This document shows, one piece after another, positions 53,301-64,000 of a DNA stretch of 64,000 bases. The notes beneath the pieces are model-generated. The model made no database searches, had not been told where the DNA came from, and saw nothing but the letters and a program-made list of their open reading frames with translations. Every line of letters begins with the position of its first letter. Positions within the stretch are counted from its first letter, which is position 1. Source of the stretch: Lepisosteus oculatus (lineage: Eukaryota; Chordata; Actinopteri; Semionotiformes; Lepisosteidae); NCBI RefSeq assembly GCF_040954835.1, contig NC_090711.1, forward strand, positions 8,749,501-8,813,500. The letters run 5' to 3'. The translations under genes and the position numbers were made by a program.

Positions 53301-53319
53301 GCCAAAGCTTGAGAGGTCA

Positions 53320-53469
53320 CTAGTGGCACCCACAGGCCCGCACCACCATATTGCGGTATTTCTTCAGAATGACATTGGAGCTGTCATCAAAGTAGAGCAC
53401 GGAGATAGCGTGGAGCTGAGTTGGGGCACAGCAGGGTTTAGGCACAAGTTTAGGATTAATGAAGTGAAC
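53320..53469 (-). CDS. bmp7: bmp7 exon 7 (C-terminus of ligand)
   Basis: Acceptor GTCTTCCACAG, 150 bases to TAG at 53322-53320. Encodes [18 protein letters not shown], then [18 protein letters not shown] and MVVRACGCH. Confidence 0.97.
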   Translation of the reverse strand, partial: VHFINPKLVPKPCCAPTQLHAISVLYFDDSSNVILKKYRNMVVRACGCH

Positions 53470-56400
53470 CTGTGGAAGACAAAGAATTAAATGAAGCACC
53501 ATTAGTTTAACAGGATTATCTCTGGCCCCCTGAAAACCAGAGTATAATTCATCTTGATGGTGAAGGGGAATGTTTTTTTGCCTTCTGAAGACTTCTGTAT
53601 TCAACACTGAAAGGGAGAGAAGTGTTAGTTCAACCTGAAATCTTTTGTTTAGTGCTGTGTGTCACAGAAGAGATGATTGTTACTCACCAGTGTTTGTACT
53701 ATGGCGTGGTTGGTAGCATTCATGTAGGAGTTGAGAGGAAAAGCACACTCTCCTTCGCAGTAATATGCAGCATATCCCTCTGGAGCAATAATCCAGTCCT
53801 GAAGAGAAAGGGCAATATACTATATAACCATTCCCCACATATCTAAGATAATTGTTTTTCTTCTGTTCATTAGGTGACCCTACTAACATCCCCTACTATC
53901 TTATATCTCCAAAATCCTCTGAAGAATTACTCAGGAATTCATAACATAATAAAGGTTATAAATTAAAATCCCATCTACCTTTTTGGTTTCTAGTAGCTAA
54001 TTAATCTGGGACTTGTCAAGCCATTTCCTAAATGAAGTGATGTAGTACTGGGTCATACAAAATATATGTTTTTGTTCTATTATGATCCTAGCACGCATGG
54101 AGTTACTGAAAATAAAACAAATTGTACTTATCATTCATATTTAGCTTGGGGTCATAAATGCAAAGTGCTTGACTGTAAGGCAGACTTTGGCTTTGCTGTC
54201 CCTATGCTTTTGGTGGACATTGTTCACTACATAGAAATAGATACCAATGGACAACTCTAATACAAATGTATTTTATTCCAAACTAAAACATAAAGCCTAT
54301 CTGATATAAATGCAAACATATATAATCTTGATAGTATGCAAATGGTAACCTTTATTTGCTTATATGAAATTATACCGTGTGCTGGATTCTGAAGAGGAAT
54401 TCAATTAAAACAGCACAATGGAGTGAAAGCGCAGTTTACATTCATAGCAGGCAGTCCAGTTTCAATCGTCGGTTTCCCTTCAGGTTTAGCTATTAAGAAA
54501 TAGTTCTCATTCAGAAACGTTTCAGTTCATGTACCTTTTGAGTACAACGTGATGTAACATTCTTGGAGTTTGGAAGTGCTAGCTAGAGGAAGATGTGTAC
54601 TGTGGCCGGACGTCACTGACTGACATACTACACAATAAGCAGGATTCTGTCATAATTTTAATACCTTTTAGGAGTGGATTACAAGTCGTAACAGATGCTG
54701 CATTTTGTGTCTTCATAGCATCACCACTGAACAGTGAAGTTTAAGCAAGATAAAAATTCATCAGGCCATGCCAACACAAATGAACCAGCAGTACAATAGT
54801 GGCAAAATAGGAGTTATTGGCCTCCAAACAGGCAAAAACTATTTTTTCACAGCATAACGGGAATAGTAAAAAATAGTAGATGATTTTCTCTTCTCTTTTG
54901 AGGGGGAATCCCCTATGGCTGTTCACTAAATATTGCCCATTATGTAGATATACAGAGAGTGTTCATTAAGGGCTGCTTCAGAAAACCCGTTCCGTCAGTG
55001 TTTTTATAGCTAACACCGACTAACGCTAACACTGCTGCAAGAAGGGAAAGAAAGATGAAAGCCCGGCGAGGGGAGAAGGGAGGGTGCGGGAAGAATGTGG
55101 AGGTGTGAGAGTGGTACCTGCCATCCCAGATCTCGAAAGCTGACGTAAAGTTCGTGTTTCTTGCAGGCCTGCTTCTGGTCCGCGCTGCTGTTCTCTGAGG
55201 TCGGAAGAGAACAAACGGGAGGAGTTAAGCAGAGAGACAGGGATTCCCACAGAGGCTAAAGCCCTTTGAATCAGAGAGAAGGTCTCCCAATATGCTCCAC
55301 ATCTGTCAATGAGAGTTTCACATTTTAACGCACACATCAAATCCGACTAGTGGGACATTCCCACTGATTTCCATATCTCGTTCAGAATACCAGTGAGACA
55401 CAGGTTTAACCTCCAGCTTGTATTCTTCCCCTGTAGAACTGGGGAAAGCAAGCTCGTGTGACCAATGGTGTGATGTGGTCCCTGACCTGGTATGCATTTT
55501 GAATAATTAGTAGCAAGCACCTTTTAACTCCCTGCCCAACAAACCTGTATAAGCAGGTATATTGCATTGAGAACAGCTGTGAGTCCACAGAAGTGCACAG
55601 TTACTGATTGTATGTTAGCTATACACTACTCTATGAAACACTGAAACAGTGGACTAAAAGGAATGTGGTTCGAAACCATAAAAGTTGCTATTACTTTATA
55701 CAAATAGCTTTATCCATATCATATATATATACCTTGAAGTCTTGAATACTGCAGAGGATATTATGAAAACCCTTTTCCGATTTTAAACTGATGTTTATGA
55801 ATTGAAAATAAGGGAAAGTAGTTAATCTTATTCGGCACAAATATCACTATCTTGAACTGATACCTGTGGAGTTATGAAGAAATGAGGTGTAATTAAGTGC
55901 TAAAATGCAGTGATGTTTAACAATTTTTATTTATAGGTGACCAGTGTGCTGAGTTTAAGCACTTGTAAAAGTTCGATCTGATCTTCTTTGATATGCTAAT
56001 TTGATGTTCTCTCAGTGTCTTTGCCTCACAAAATCCTGGTGCCGACAACTATTTAGGACTTCACAGGAAATGAGGCCTTCAGCTCTCACCCTTAACACCA
56101 CTCTTATTAGCATAACAGATACTTTCTAAAGTGTAGGCCCTTTTCACTTCTCGCTTTAATCTAAATTGTATTTTTGTTCATTTATGACCACAAGACACAG
56201 AACAAAACACAGTGCCACACTTTATTTTAAAGCAGGCACATTGTAATTTAATGTTGGCGTTTAGCTTCAGCCTTAACTATTATTATTATTTATTAATTAC
56301 TGGTTATTTCATTTGAGTAGTGGATTCTATGATATGCTTGTCAAGAACTAGGAATTTTCTAAGGATATGATCTGAGGCTTCTAAAAAGCAGGACAAGTAG

Positions 56401-59400
56401 ACAGAACCCCAGGTTTAGTCCTTTAGTTCAGCAAATTCTGTACAGTAGGTCAACAGACGTTGATTTGACACAAATCAACAAAAACACAGGTAGGTTTTGT
56501 CAAGTAGGAGCACAGGTACTGTATGATTGAAAACCGGAGGGTGCTGTTATAGATGACCACACTACCTGCCATGTTAGAGACACGCAGAGCTTCCTGTCCT
56601 TTGGGGTTTTTGGAGCGGTTGGAGCTGCGCTGCTTGCTGTTGACTGAGCGAATGCTGCGGATGTGCACCTCGGTGGCTTTGAAGAAGGCCACCATGAAAG
56701 GCTGTTTGCTCTGAGGGCCACTGCGGCCAATCAGCCCTGCAACCCTGGGATTCAGACTCTGGCCTGGGAGACAAAGAGACACTGAAAGGCTGGACCTCGT
56801 CTTTTCTTCCAAGCGCAAACGAGCACGTGTTTGTGAGGCGAACAAAAAAACAACAATGTGCAGGTTTATGGAATAAGAGGAATGCACATGAGGATTCGTT
56901 TTCCAAGCTCACAGCTAATATGATAAAATCATAAGGCCTAACCTCCAGTACCCTTTTAAATAAAGTGGATTTCTATTAATCTTGGTTCACCTTCCACATC
57001 TACAAGGGAAGGGGCGGCACAGAACTGTCTTTTCTGTCTTGCTTTGAATCAAAGGACTGGGTCAGGGCTCCACAGAGTGAGTGAGAGGCAGGAATGCTGT
57101 TAAACCTGAATGAGTGTAGCACAGCCCCATCCCCCCCGGTCAGACACTTTGAGTGGGGTGAGTCTGTGGAGTGTGAATTGCATGTGTGTGGTGTGTTCAC
57201 CTTTTACTAGACAAATCGCAAACGAAAAGCAGGATTGTCTGCTATTCTCCTATGCCAGACATTGAAAATTATGTGCTTTTTTCTAACCATCTAGACTCCA
57301 TATGCATTTATACTGTACATCAATGCAGAAGGAAATAAAGGACTTTATCTAGTTTAATAACAAAGGTGAGTTTAGACAACTATACGCAGTAAACTAAAAC
57401 TTTTGATTTGTCATTCGATATACCATGCTTAAAATATTATCAAAATAAATCTCATAAGAGATTGAAACATACGCAATACAAATGAAATTAACATCTTCTT
57501 GCCTGCTCACACTCAATCGCCCTTTTCTTCTACATATCAATAGCTTCCTTTTTTCTCTAAAGTACAATTTCTATGTATGTATGTTTTTCTGAAATAGTAC
57601 TTTGCACCAATGGTTATATAGGTATTTTCCACTAAACTAGTCTTTGATTTAAAAAAAATCATATTGAATTCTAAAAGTTTTAATACCTATATCATTTTAT
57701 TTGATGAATATAGTATTAAGTAGTGATGTTCATCAAAATGTCAATCGTTTAGCACATATATCTTTCTGAAATGCAAGAATATTCAAAAGTAATACCTGCC
57801 ATTTCCCAATAAGTAGTTTTTTGAGTCATCGTTAAATTTATATTTGCATTAAATAATGCAATAAAATGTGTATTACATTATGGAAGCAATAAGGAATCGT
57901 AACATTGGCATGCTGACATACAAGAACAAGTTCCCATGCAGACAGCTAAGCATATAAAATGGGTAAGTAAAATGTTGCCTTAACTGGCCTGTTGAAGCAA
58001 CTGGATGGTGGAAACTCTCCACTGAAGCCAGCTCCTCTGCTCATGAGCACAGGACAGGTAACTTACCATCCAAAGTCTCCAGTGCCAGCTGCAGACCCAG
58101 GTTACGCCCAGGGTTCAGTACCCAGTGGTTACTGGTGGCAGTTATATCAAATACCAGCCAGCCTTCTTCTGCCGCCCAGATCACCCGGGAGTCCAAGAGG
58201 AAGAGGTCAGATTCCCTGTGGCAAAAACATATACAGTACATTAGAAATCCTGCCATATTTCTAAAGGATTTCCTCACTATGAAACACACAGCTCAATTTA
58301 AGGAAGACGGCAGAAGGGAGTAAGCCTAAAGGATTTTTTTTATGTTGGTCTACATAGGTATGAATGAATACTTGCAAAAATTAGAGTAAAAACAAACATT
58401 TCTGTCTAGCAGCATTACAACATTACAAAAGGTTTGAACAATAGTCCAAAGAAGCTGAATTGTACAGTAATTAAAATTGTAATTAGTTGGTGATTTATGG
58501 TCATATGTGAATGCATAAAATACTATGTCTTTTATGATGGGATAATCGATGATAACTGAAAGGCAGAAATTCTAGCCACTGTGCCACTGTGATGCCTGTC
58601 ACACTCTCCTATTACCAATAAAATGTAATCAGCCAAGTTTCAAGACTGTGCATGTTTGAGGGAGGCGTATAAGCAGTTTAATCTTCTATATCTGATGCTA
58701 TTCTACCAAAAAAAGAGAAAGAGGATATCAGAGAAAGAGGTAGCATTAGAGACTGTAACGCTGAAGCAAAAACCACAAGAGAAATATGAACTGTAGATAA
58801 GGCATTTCAAAAATATTAACACTGGTACGTGGGAACCCTTATAGACCAGTCAAACAGAAATATTAAATAAATCACTGGAAACCATCATACCAAAAGGCAA
58901 GAACAGCAGAAAAGGAGATAATAAAAATCTCAGAGAAAGTGTGATGCTGAAGAAGTCACCATAAAAAACAAAAACAAAAACGGTGCAGACAATTCTGCTT
59001 AAGAAACAGGAAGTGAAGACAGGACATTGGCAGAGAGTTGAAAGGAACTGTAGGAAGTTCTGATGGGAACAAAATGAGGGAAAGAAGGACAGGAGACGGG
59101 GAAGCAGATAGTGAGAAAGATGGAACGATAACACCAGACGGAGAACCAGCGTTTCAGGCCCACCCAGGGGAGCACTTCATTACCCTAATTGAGAATAATG
59201 TGTTTCTAAATAGCTGTTGGTTTCACAGCGAACAAGCAGCGTCACAATAAATCAATGGGAGGAATTCTGGGGGAGTGCCTCAGTGAAAACACAGCCAGGG
59301 AGATGGAACTGCTGTGGCAAACAAGGAATTTCACCTCGTCTTTGACACTGCTCAGCATCTTGCCAAAGCGCACAGAGCCATAGACTGTGCTCAACAAAAG

Positions 59401-61447
59401 CCTCGTGTTGGATAATCTGACTGACACGCCTGTAACACGCTCTTATGACTCCCTTTATGAAGACTATACTTTTATTGATTTTTCTATTGAAAGAGTGAAA
59501 GGTCTGTTTTGGAGACGACGTTGTTTTCCCACAGATGTTTTTTGTTGTTTTGATTTTCTTTTTCATGCAGAAAAGGAAATAGTTGAGCGTGTTTTCTCTG
59601 TAGGGAGTGTAACCAGCTTTTCCAAGGGCCTGTGAGGATGAGTTACAGGTCTCTCGCAGGGCGGTATGTCTGGCTCACACCAGTCCCTCTGCTTGGGCAC
59701 TGCAGCTTTGACAAACAATGGAATCTTTGAGGAGGAAACCACAGCTTTTGTCAGTGCAGATGGAAGGTAAAATAATTGCCCCTGTGGATTAACATTACCC
59801 GTTCCTGTCAGCTCTGTTTCACTGTAAAAAAAAGGCAATGAAACTTAAGAAAAGGTTGTGTAACATGACACCCACTGCAGTCTGGGCAAACAAGATGCTT
59901 CTTAACTAGGGAACTCTGAGCACTTTTGACCTTAAAGCAGAACCTCCTAGCCCAAACCCACCCTTTTTTAAAAAAAAAATCTCTGGGGCTCCCAAACAGT
60001 TCAAATAGTTGTTTCCATTCAGGATTACCTCTATAAACCAGGCAAAGCCATTAGCTGACTGAGACCTTAACCTCCCATAAAGCACCCCACACCTGTCCAA
60101 GTGCTGTCTTGACTTAACCTGGGTTTGGTGTGCAATGGTGAAAGCAATGCATCACCGGACTGACAGTGTGTAAAACAACAAAGGGGCCTGACAAGTGCAG
60201 ATTTCTAAACAAAGTGTACATCATCCTCATCACCCCTGTGTTGTGCCATTTGAGATTAGGGAGATACAAGACGAAACATACTTTAACGTAAGACGTTTAT
60301 AACACTACATGACAAGGGATGGGGGAATTCATACAGAATATGTCGACCTTTAAGCACACAAAATAAAAACAAAATAAAATTGAGAAACCTGAAAACCTAT
60401 TAGTAGGTCTCTGTAGTTCCACACACCTGAAATGCAGTCTTGATAGCACCACAGCTACCGCTGAATGAGTCTTATATCCAATAAGTGGAAGGAGAAATTG
60501 TCATAGTAAATTCAAATAGCACAGCAAAGATAGAATACAGTCCTAGAGGAAAAGAGGTCTGCACCCTGGTACGAGACATGCAAGGATCACAAGTCTGGAC
60601 ATCGTCCAAATAAAAAATAATTTGCTATTTTGGTAGTTTCTAATTTTAAGTATGCCAGTACCATAAGAGCATGATGCTTAAGGAAATTACATCTAGGCAC
60701 CAGGTAACTTTTCATTCTAGGTTTGACATCTGGTCTTGTTTGGAATGCCTTAAAACTTATAAGTGTCTTTTTCATTCTTGTTATAACCAATTCATATAAA
60801 CAAAGTTTGTTTTTAGCAAATTTCCTTTAAAATGTATTTGCTTTATTTCTCTTGTCGACTGAAACTTAATAAATCTGCCAAAATGAAGCTTGCCAAATGC
60901 TTCTTGCATATACGTAGTCCTGAAAATTTGTTATAATTAGGTGTGTTGATGTTTTCAGCTGGCCGTAGTGTCAGTGAAATTGATTAATTTGTGGTGAGAT
61001 TTTTAAATTAGCTTCTACCTCTCTTTTTCCATTGCACTCACTGTGGAAGTCCGGTCAGCTATAAAAAAAAATCAAGATTTTTATTCCAGACTGAGTCCAA
61101 AGATGTTGCCTTTGTGTCATCAGCTTGCTGTACGTAAAATGTGCGTTGTGGTTTCTATGTTGATTTGGGGGTGCAATCCGATCAGAATACTTGGCTCAAC
61201 ACCATCAAGAACACGACAAACATATTTAGGAGATCAACCGAGATCACAACTAACCTGTCCGAATGCTCCTCCAGCACCTGGTAGATGCTGATGCGGAAGG
61301 TCTCGTTGTCGAAGTGCTCGTGGATGACGTCCTTGTAGATGCGGAACTCAGCCGCTGTGACGGCCTCTCCCTCAGGGATGCGAGACAGATCGAACCGGAA
61401 CTCTCTGTGGTGGCGTCGCACTGACAGGAACTCCTTGTCGTGCTCAA
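53320..61447 (-). CDS. bmp7: Bone morphogenetic protein 7, exons 2-7 (5' partial)
   Basis: Six exons on the minus strand (61255-61447, 58067-58215, 56566-56763, 55118-55194, 53688-53798, 53320-53469), all GT-AG with consistent phases. They encode most of the TGF-beta prodomain, an RSIR furin site and a 139-residue mature ligand, the same mature length as human BMP7. The mature part has all seven cysteines, the NAT glycosylation site (MNATN) and the end [26 protein letters not shown] and VHFINPK favour BMP7 over BMP5, 6 and 8. By family knowledge it is secreted, cleaved, dimerises (often with BMP2/4) and signals through BMP receptors to Smad1/5 in dorsoventral patterning and organ formation. 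Exon 1 (signal peptide, N-terminal prodomain) is outside the window. Confidence 0.96.
53688..53798 (-). CDS. bmp7: bmp7 exon 6 (mature ligand)
   Basis: Acceptor TTTCTCTTCAG, donor CACTG|GTGAGT; 111 bases, phase 0 at both ends. Encodes [18 protein letters not shown], then [19 protein letters not shown] with the conserved N-glycosylation site. Confidence 0.97.
55118..55194 (-). CDS. bmp7: bmp7 exon 5 (mature ligand, first cysteine)
   Basis: Acceptor CGACCTCAG, donor GGCAG|GTACCA; 77 bases. Encodes [19 protein letters not shown] then RDLGWQ, with the first cystine-knot cysteine. Very short but confirmed by phase on both sides. Confidence 0.95.
56566..56763 (-). CDS. bmp7: bmp7 exon 4 (end of prodomain, furin site, start of mature ligand)
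   Basis: Acceptor TTTGTCTCCCAG, donor GGCAG|GTAGTG; 198 bases. RSIR, encoded at 56659-56648, is the furin-type cleavage site; the mature protein begins [13 protein letters not shown]. Confidence 0.95.
58067..58215 (-). CDS. bmp7: bmp7 exon 3 (prodomain)
   Basis: Acceptor TTTTGCCACAG, donor GGATG|GTAAGT; 149 bases. Encodes [30 protein letters not shown] and [12 protein letters not shown]. Confidence 0.96.
58216..61254 (-). other. bmp7 intron 2
   Basis: A 3.0 kb GT-AG intron, AT-rich, with a short 3' fragment of the ~330 bp repeat (about 58565-58600) and a purine-rich stretch (58680-59110). No coding signal is seen in it. Confidence 0.7.
61255..61447 (-). CDS. bmp7: bmp7 exon 2 (prodomain)
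   Basis: Acceptor GGTCCCCAG, donor GGACAG|GTTAGT; 193 bases. Begins V|EHDKEF and contains [28 protein letters not shown] and [15 protein letters not shown]. The first codon is split, so exon 1 must end in phase 1. Confidence 0.96.
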
Positions 61448-64000
61448 CTGGGGACCACAGACAAGACTGCAGTTTAGTCGTGGCACCAGGTTTTTGCCAC
61501 AGCTTTTTGACACACCTGAGTTGTAAGATATTTGTTGACGCCCTGCCGCTACGTTCGATGTGCGACTCTTCTGGCAATCGAAAAACCTGCATTTGTAAAG
61601 AGTCTCTTAAACCCCTTAGCATGCCAAAAAATAATCTTACTATAGGTAGCTGCAGTATTTTTTTTTAATTGCTGGACATTATATGTTTGTAAGTAAGGTC
61701 AGTGCGAAGGCGCATGCTTTAAGAGTATACGCTGCACAGCCTCAGGCAAAGTACATGAGCCCTTAGAGCAGTGTCTGGACAAGGGATGTGGAAATTCTCA
61801 GCTCCATGCAGTGTGAAAAATATTTTGTTGTTGCCCATAAAGTGTCTAATTTCTGCACAAGTATCCAGCGTTCTCTTTTGTACCAGAGCAACTGTAACAA
61901 TACTTGTTCTAATCAACATGTGGATTGATCAATCTGGTTCTCAAGAAACACAACTAAGTGTAAGCAGCTGTTGCAATGAATCATGGGGTTCATTAATATG
62001 AATTACCTATGGCCATTTCAAAACATAAGAAATAGTTAATATGAACAAAACAGCCGTCCATGTTGTCTGCAATGAGTTGAGTCAGTTGAAGCTAAATTAA
62101 AAGCCTCTCAGAACGTTCTGCTTTCTAGCAATTTGAAACAGTCACAAGTGCTTAGATTTGCAATGATACTTCTAATTTCATCCATCCGTTTTCATACAAT
62201 TCATACAATTCAGGGTGGCTGGGGATCTAGACACCCCAATACCAAGCAATGGATACAAGGCAGGGCCCATCTCAAGCCAGACACAGACACACACACTCAC
62301 ATCAGGGCCAACTTTCCCAGAAGCCAGTTAACTCACCAGTATGTCTTTGGACTGTGGCAGGAAACCGGAGCAACCCACATGGATACGGGGAGAACATACA
62401 AACTCCATACAGATCGCATGCCAGGAATTGAATCCAGGGCCCCAGTGTTGCAAGGCAGCAATGCTAACTACAGTGCCACCATGCACGTCTTCTAGATTGA
62501 TTTAACTTCAATATAATTTTGGATAAGTTAGTTGATACTACTTACTATGTGCATTGCTATATTTACTTATGTTCAATATAGTTTTGAATAATGGAAGAAA
62601 TGATATGTTTGAGACTCCTTCTTAGCCTGAATGGAATTGCTGTGTGGTTGTCATCTGGATACAATAAGAGACCTATTTAGCTGAGCCCACTGCACATCTC
62701 TCCAGCCATTCTGGGATCTCTGAGGTCAGTACCTTGTCTCTCATCATTGCTTAACTTGTTTTCCCTTGTCATTATCAACTCTCTTCCTCTCCCTTTCTCC
62801 TGCCCTTGTTAATCTTACTCAGTGACCCATAGCTAATGTATGGAAAGACTTTACCCTTCAGTCTCTGTTTTTTTGACCTCTTGCATTTATCAAATCCAGT
62901 TTGGCCTTTGCCACTGAAGGGGTTTGAGCAACTGGCTTGTACAGCAATCAGATGACTTCTTAATAAGAGTTCTGAAAAATTCAATCCTTCCGAAGCAATG
63001 ATACTTAGAAGTTAGGGATTTTAATTGAAGACTCCTGGTGTAGAAAAGGCCATTTCAATTATTATACAGTACCTCTTTTTTCACTCTTTCAACTGTTCTT
63101 AATCATATTGCTGTTGAACCCTGGCCTGTTGAACCTTTTGGCACAACTGCAATGCCATTACCCTTGCCAAGACTCTAACGTATGGGGACAAACACTGGGC
63201 TCTTTTCTTTTGCATTTGATTTAGTAGACACCAGAAACTTCTGTTTACTTGAATGCTAACTTACAGGATGTGGATGAGTAACTTTCACTTACTGTAACAA
63301 AAAAGGGAGAAAGTCCCACAGCAACTCAGACAGACGTCCCTTAGAAAGGGCATCTTCATACAGTAACTAATCACATGAGGACTGCCCTTCATCCATCTCC
63401 CCCTCTCTCTCTCTCTATCCTCCTTTCTCACAGATGGGCAGCACAGTACAATGGCCACACTGTCTGCAAAGAGCGCAGAAAGGCATGGATCTAATTACCT
63501 TTCAATAGGAATGGATAAAATGAAAAATCTTGAGTTCCTGTTCCCCATTAGCAGAGGGGTTTCATGCCTATTGTCCAGTCTTACCAAAGCACTCACATTG
63601 TTTACATACTGTTTTCACTTAGGAATTGCCCTCAGTACTACTGGGAAACTTAAAATAGTAAAAACCACTGCAATGTCAGGAAAAGAAAGCAATGCACATA
63701 CTTAATCGATGACCAAAACAATTTCAGCACAGGAGAGAGCAATATTTCCCGTTTTTGTGCATAGAATTTCACCATGCACTCCTGAAACCCAAAAGGTACT
63801 CTGATGCATTGGTATGTACTGTACTACACTAAAGCCCCAGCCTGTAAATTCGCTGTGACAGAAAAGCAGTCCTTTCTCAGCACTTATCCAGCCTCACTAC
63901 TTACCCAAGGCCTTTTAAAAATGGGCATTATGACATTTTTAATGCAATCAAAATCCCTCTCAAAAAACAAACCCGTCACAATTTTCCAGAAAGGAAAAAA
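61448..64000. other. bmp7 intron 1 (partial)
   Basis: Everything right of exon 2 must be intron 1, as no prodomain exon 1 appears before the window ends. It contains a full-length copy of the ~330 bp dispersed repeat (62178-62490) and a short CT-rich stretch near 63400. No other feature is seen. Confidence 0.75.
62178..62490 (+). repeat. Family A dispersed repeat, near full length, in bmp7 intron 1
   Basis: From TCATCCATCCGTTTTC through ACAAGGCAGGGCCC, GTCTTTGGACTGTGGCAGGA and GGGGAGAACATACAAACTCC to GCTAACTACAGTGCCACCAT. Confidence 0.75.

Larger units (their letters stand above)
36297..53319. other. Non-coding interval between irf10 and bmp7 (17 kb)
   Basis: This is upstream of irf10 and downstream of bmp7, since both genes are on the minus strand. 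I see no exon-like ORF. It contains the ISRE and kappaB candidates, a C-rich tract, a long palindrome at 39036, a 39 bp sequence present twice, repeat fragments at 37740 and 40977, a LINE 3' end at 45935 and possible DNA-transposon debris near 51600. Part of the right end (below 53320) must be the bmp7 3' UTR. Confidence 0.55.

Overview
The window is vertebrate nuclear DNA, AT-rich and gene-poor, most likely from a ray-finned fish. It holds three spliced protein-coding genes, old retroposon fragments and long non-coding tracts. The gene content (an irf10 gene, a bmp7 gene and an extra ataxin-1 family gene) and the repeat styles (an L2-like LINE, a SINE sharing the LINE tail, and a ~330 bp dispersed repeat) fit a fish, perhaps a non-teleost such as a gar or bowfin. 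The species guess is weak.

Layout: (1) 1-19057 is mostly non-coding with repeat fragments and microsatellites, and would be the 5' flank or 5' UTR introns of the first gene. (2) 19213-25580 (+) is a two-exon coding region for a 650-residue ataxin-1 family protein whose AXH domain is split by a phase-0 intron holding a dead Tc1-like element and SINE fragments. (3) 28623-36296 (-) is a complete eight-exon interferon regulatory factor of the IRF4/8/10 group, best matched to irf10 (442 residues). A perfect ISRE core lies 333 bp and a kappaB-like site 681 bp upstream of its start codon; a second ISRE with the same 15 bp lies 4.2 kb upstream. (4) 36297-53319 is a ~17 kb non-coding interval with an L2-like LINE 3' end, a 34-36 bp palindrome and an exact 39 bp repeat present twice. 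(5) 53320-61447 (-) holds exons 2-7 of bmp7, including the furin site and the whole mature ligand; exon 1 lies beyond the right edge. All exon junctions were read by hand and are GT-AG with consistent phases.

The genes do not form a functional pathway. Their linkage matters for another reason: the human relatives IRF4, BMP6 and ATXN1 share 6p, IRF8 and ATXN1L share 16q, and BMP7 is on 20q. The window therefore looks like a fuller version of the BMP7 member of an ancient duplicated block, keeping IRF10 and a third ataxin-1 type gene that humans lack. I found no CRISPR array, operon, tRNA, rRNA or other novel molecular system.
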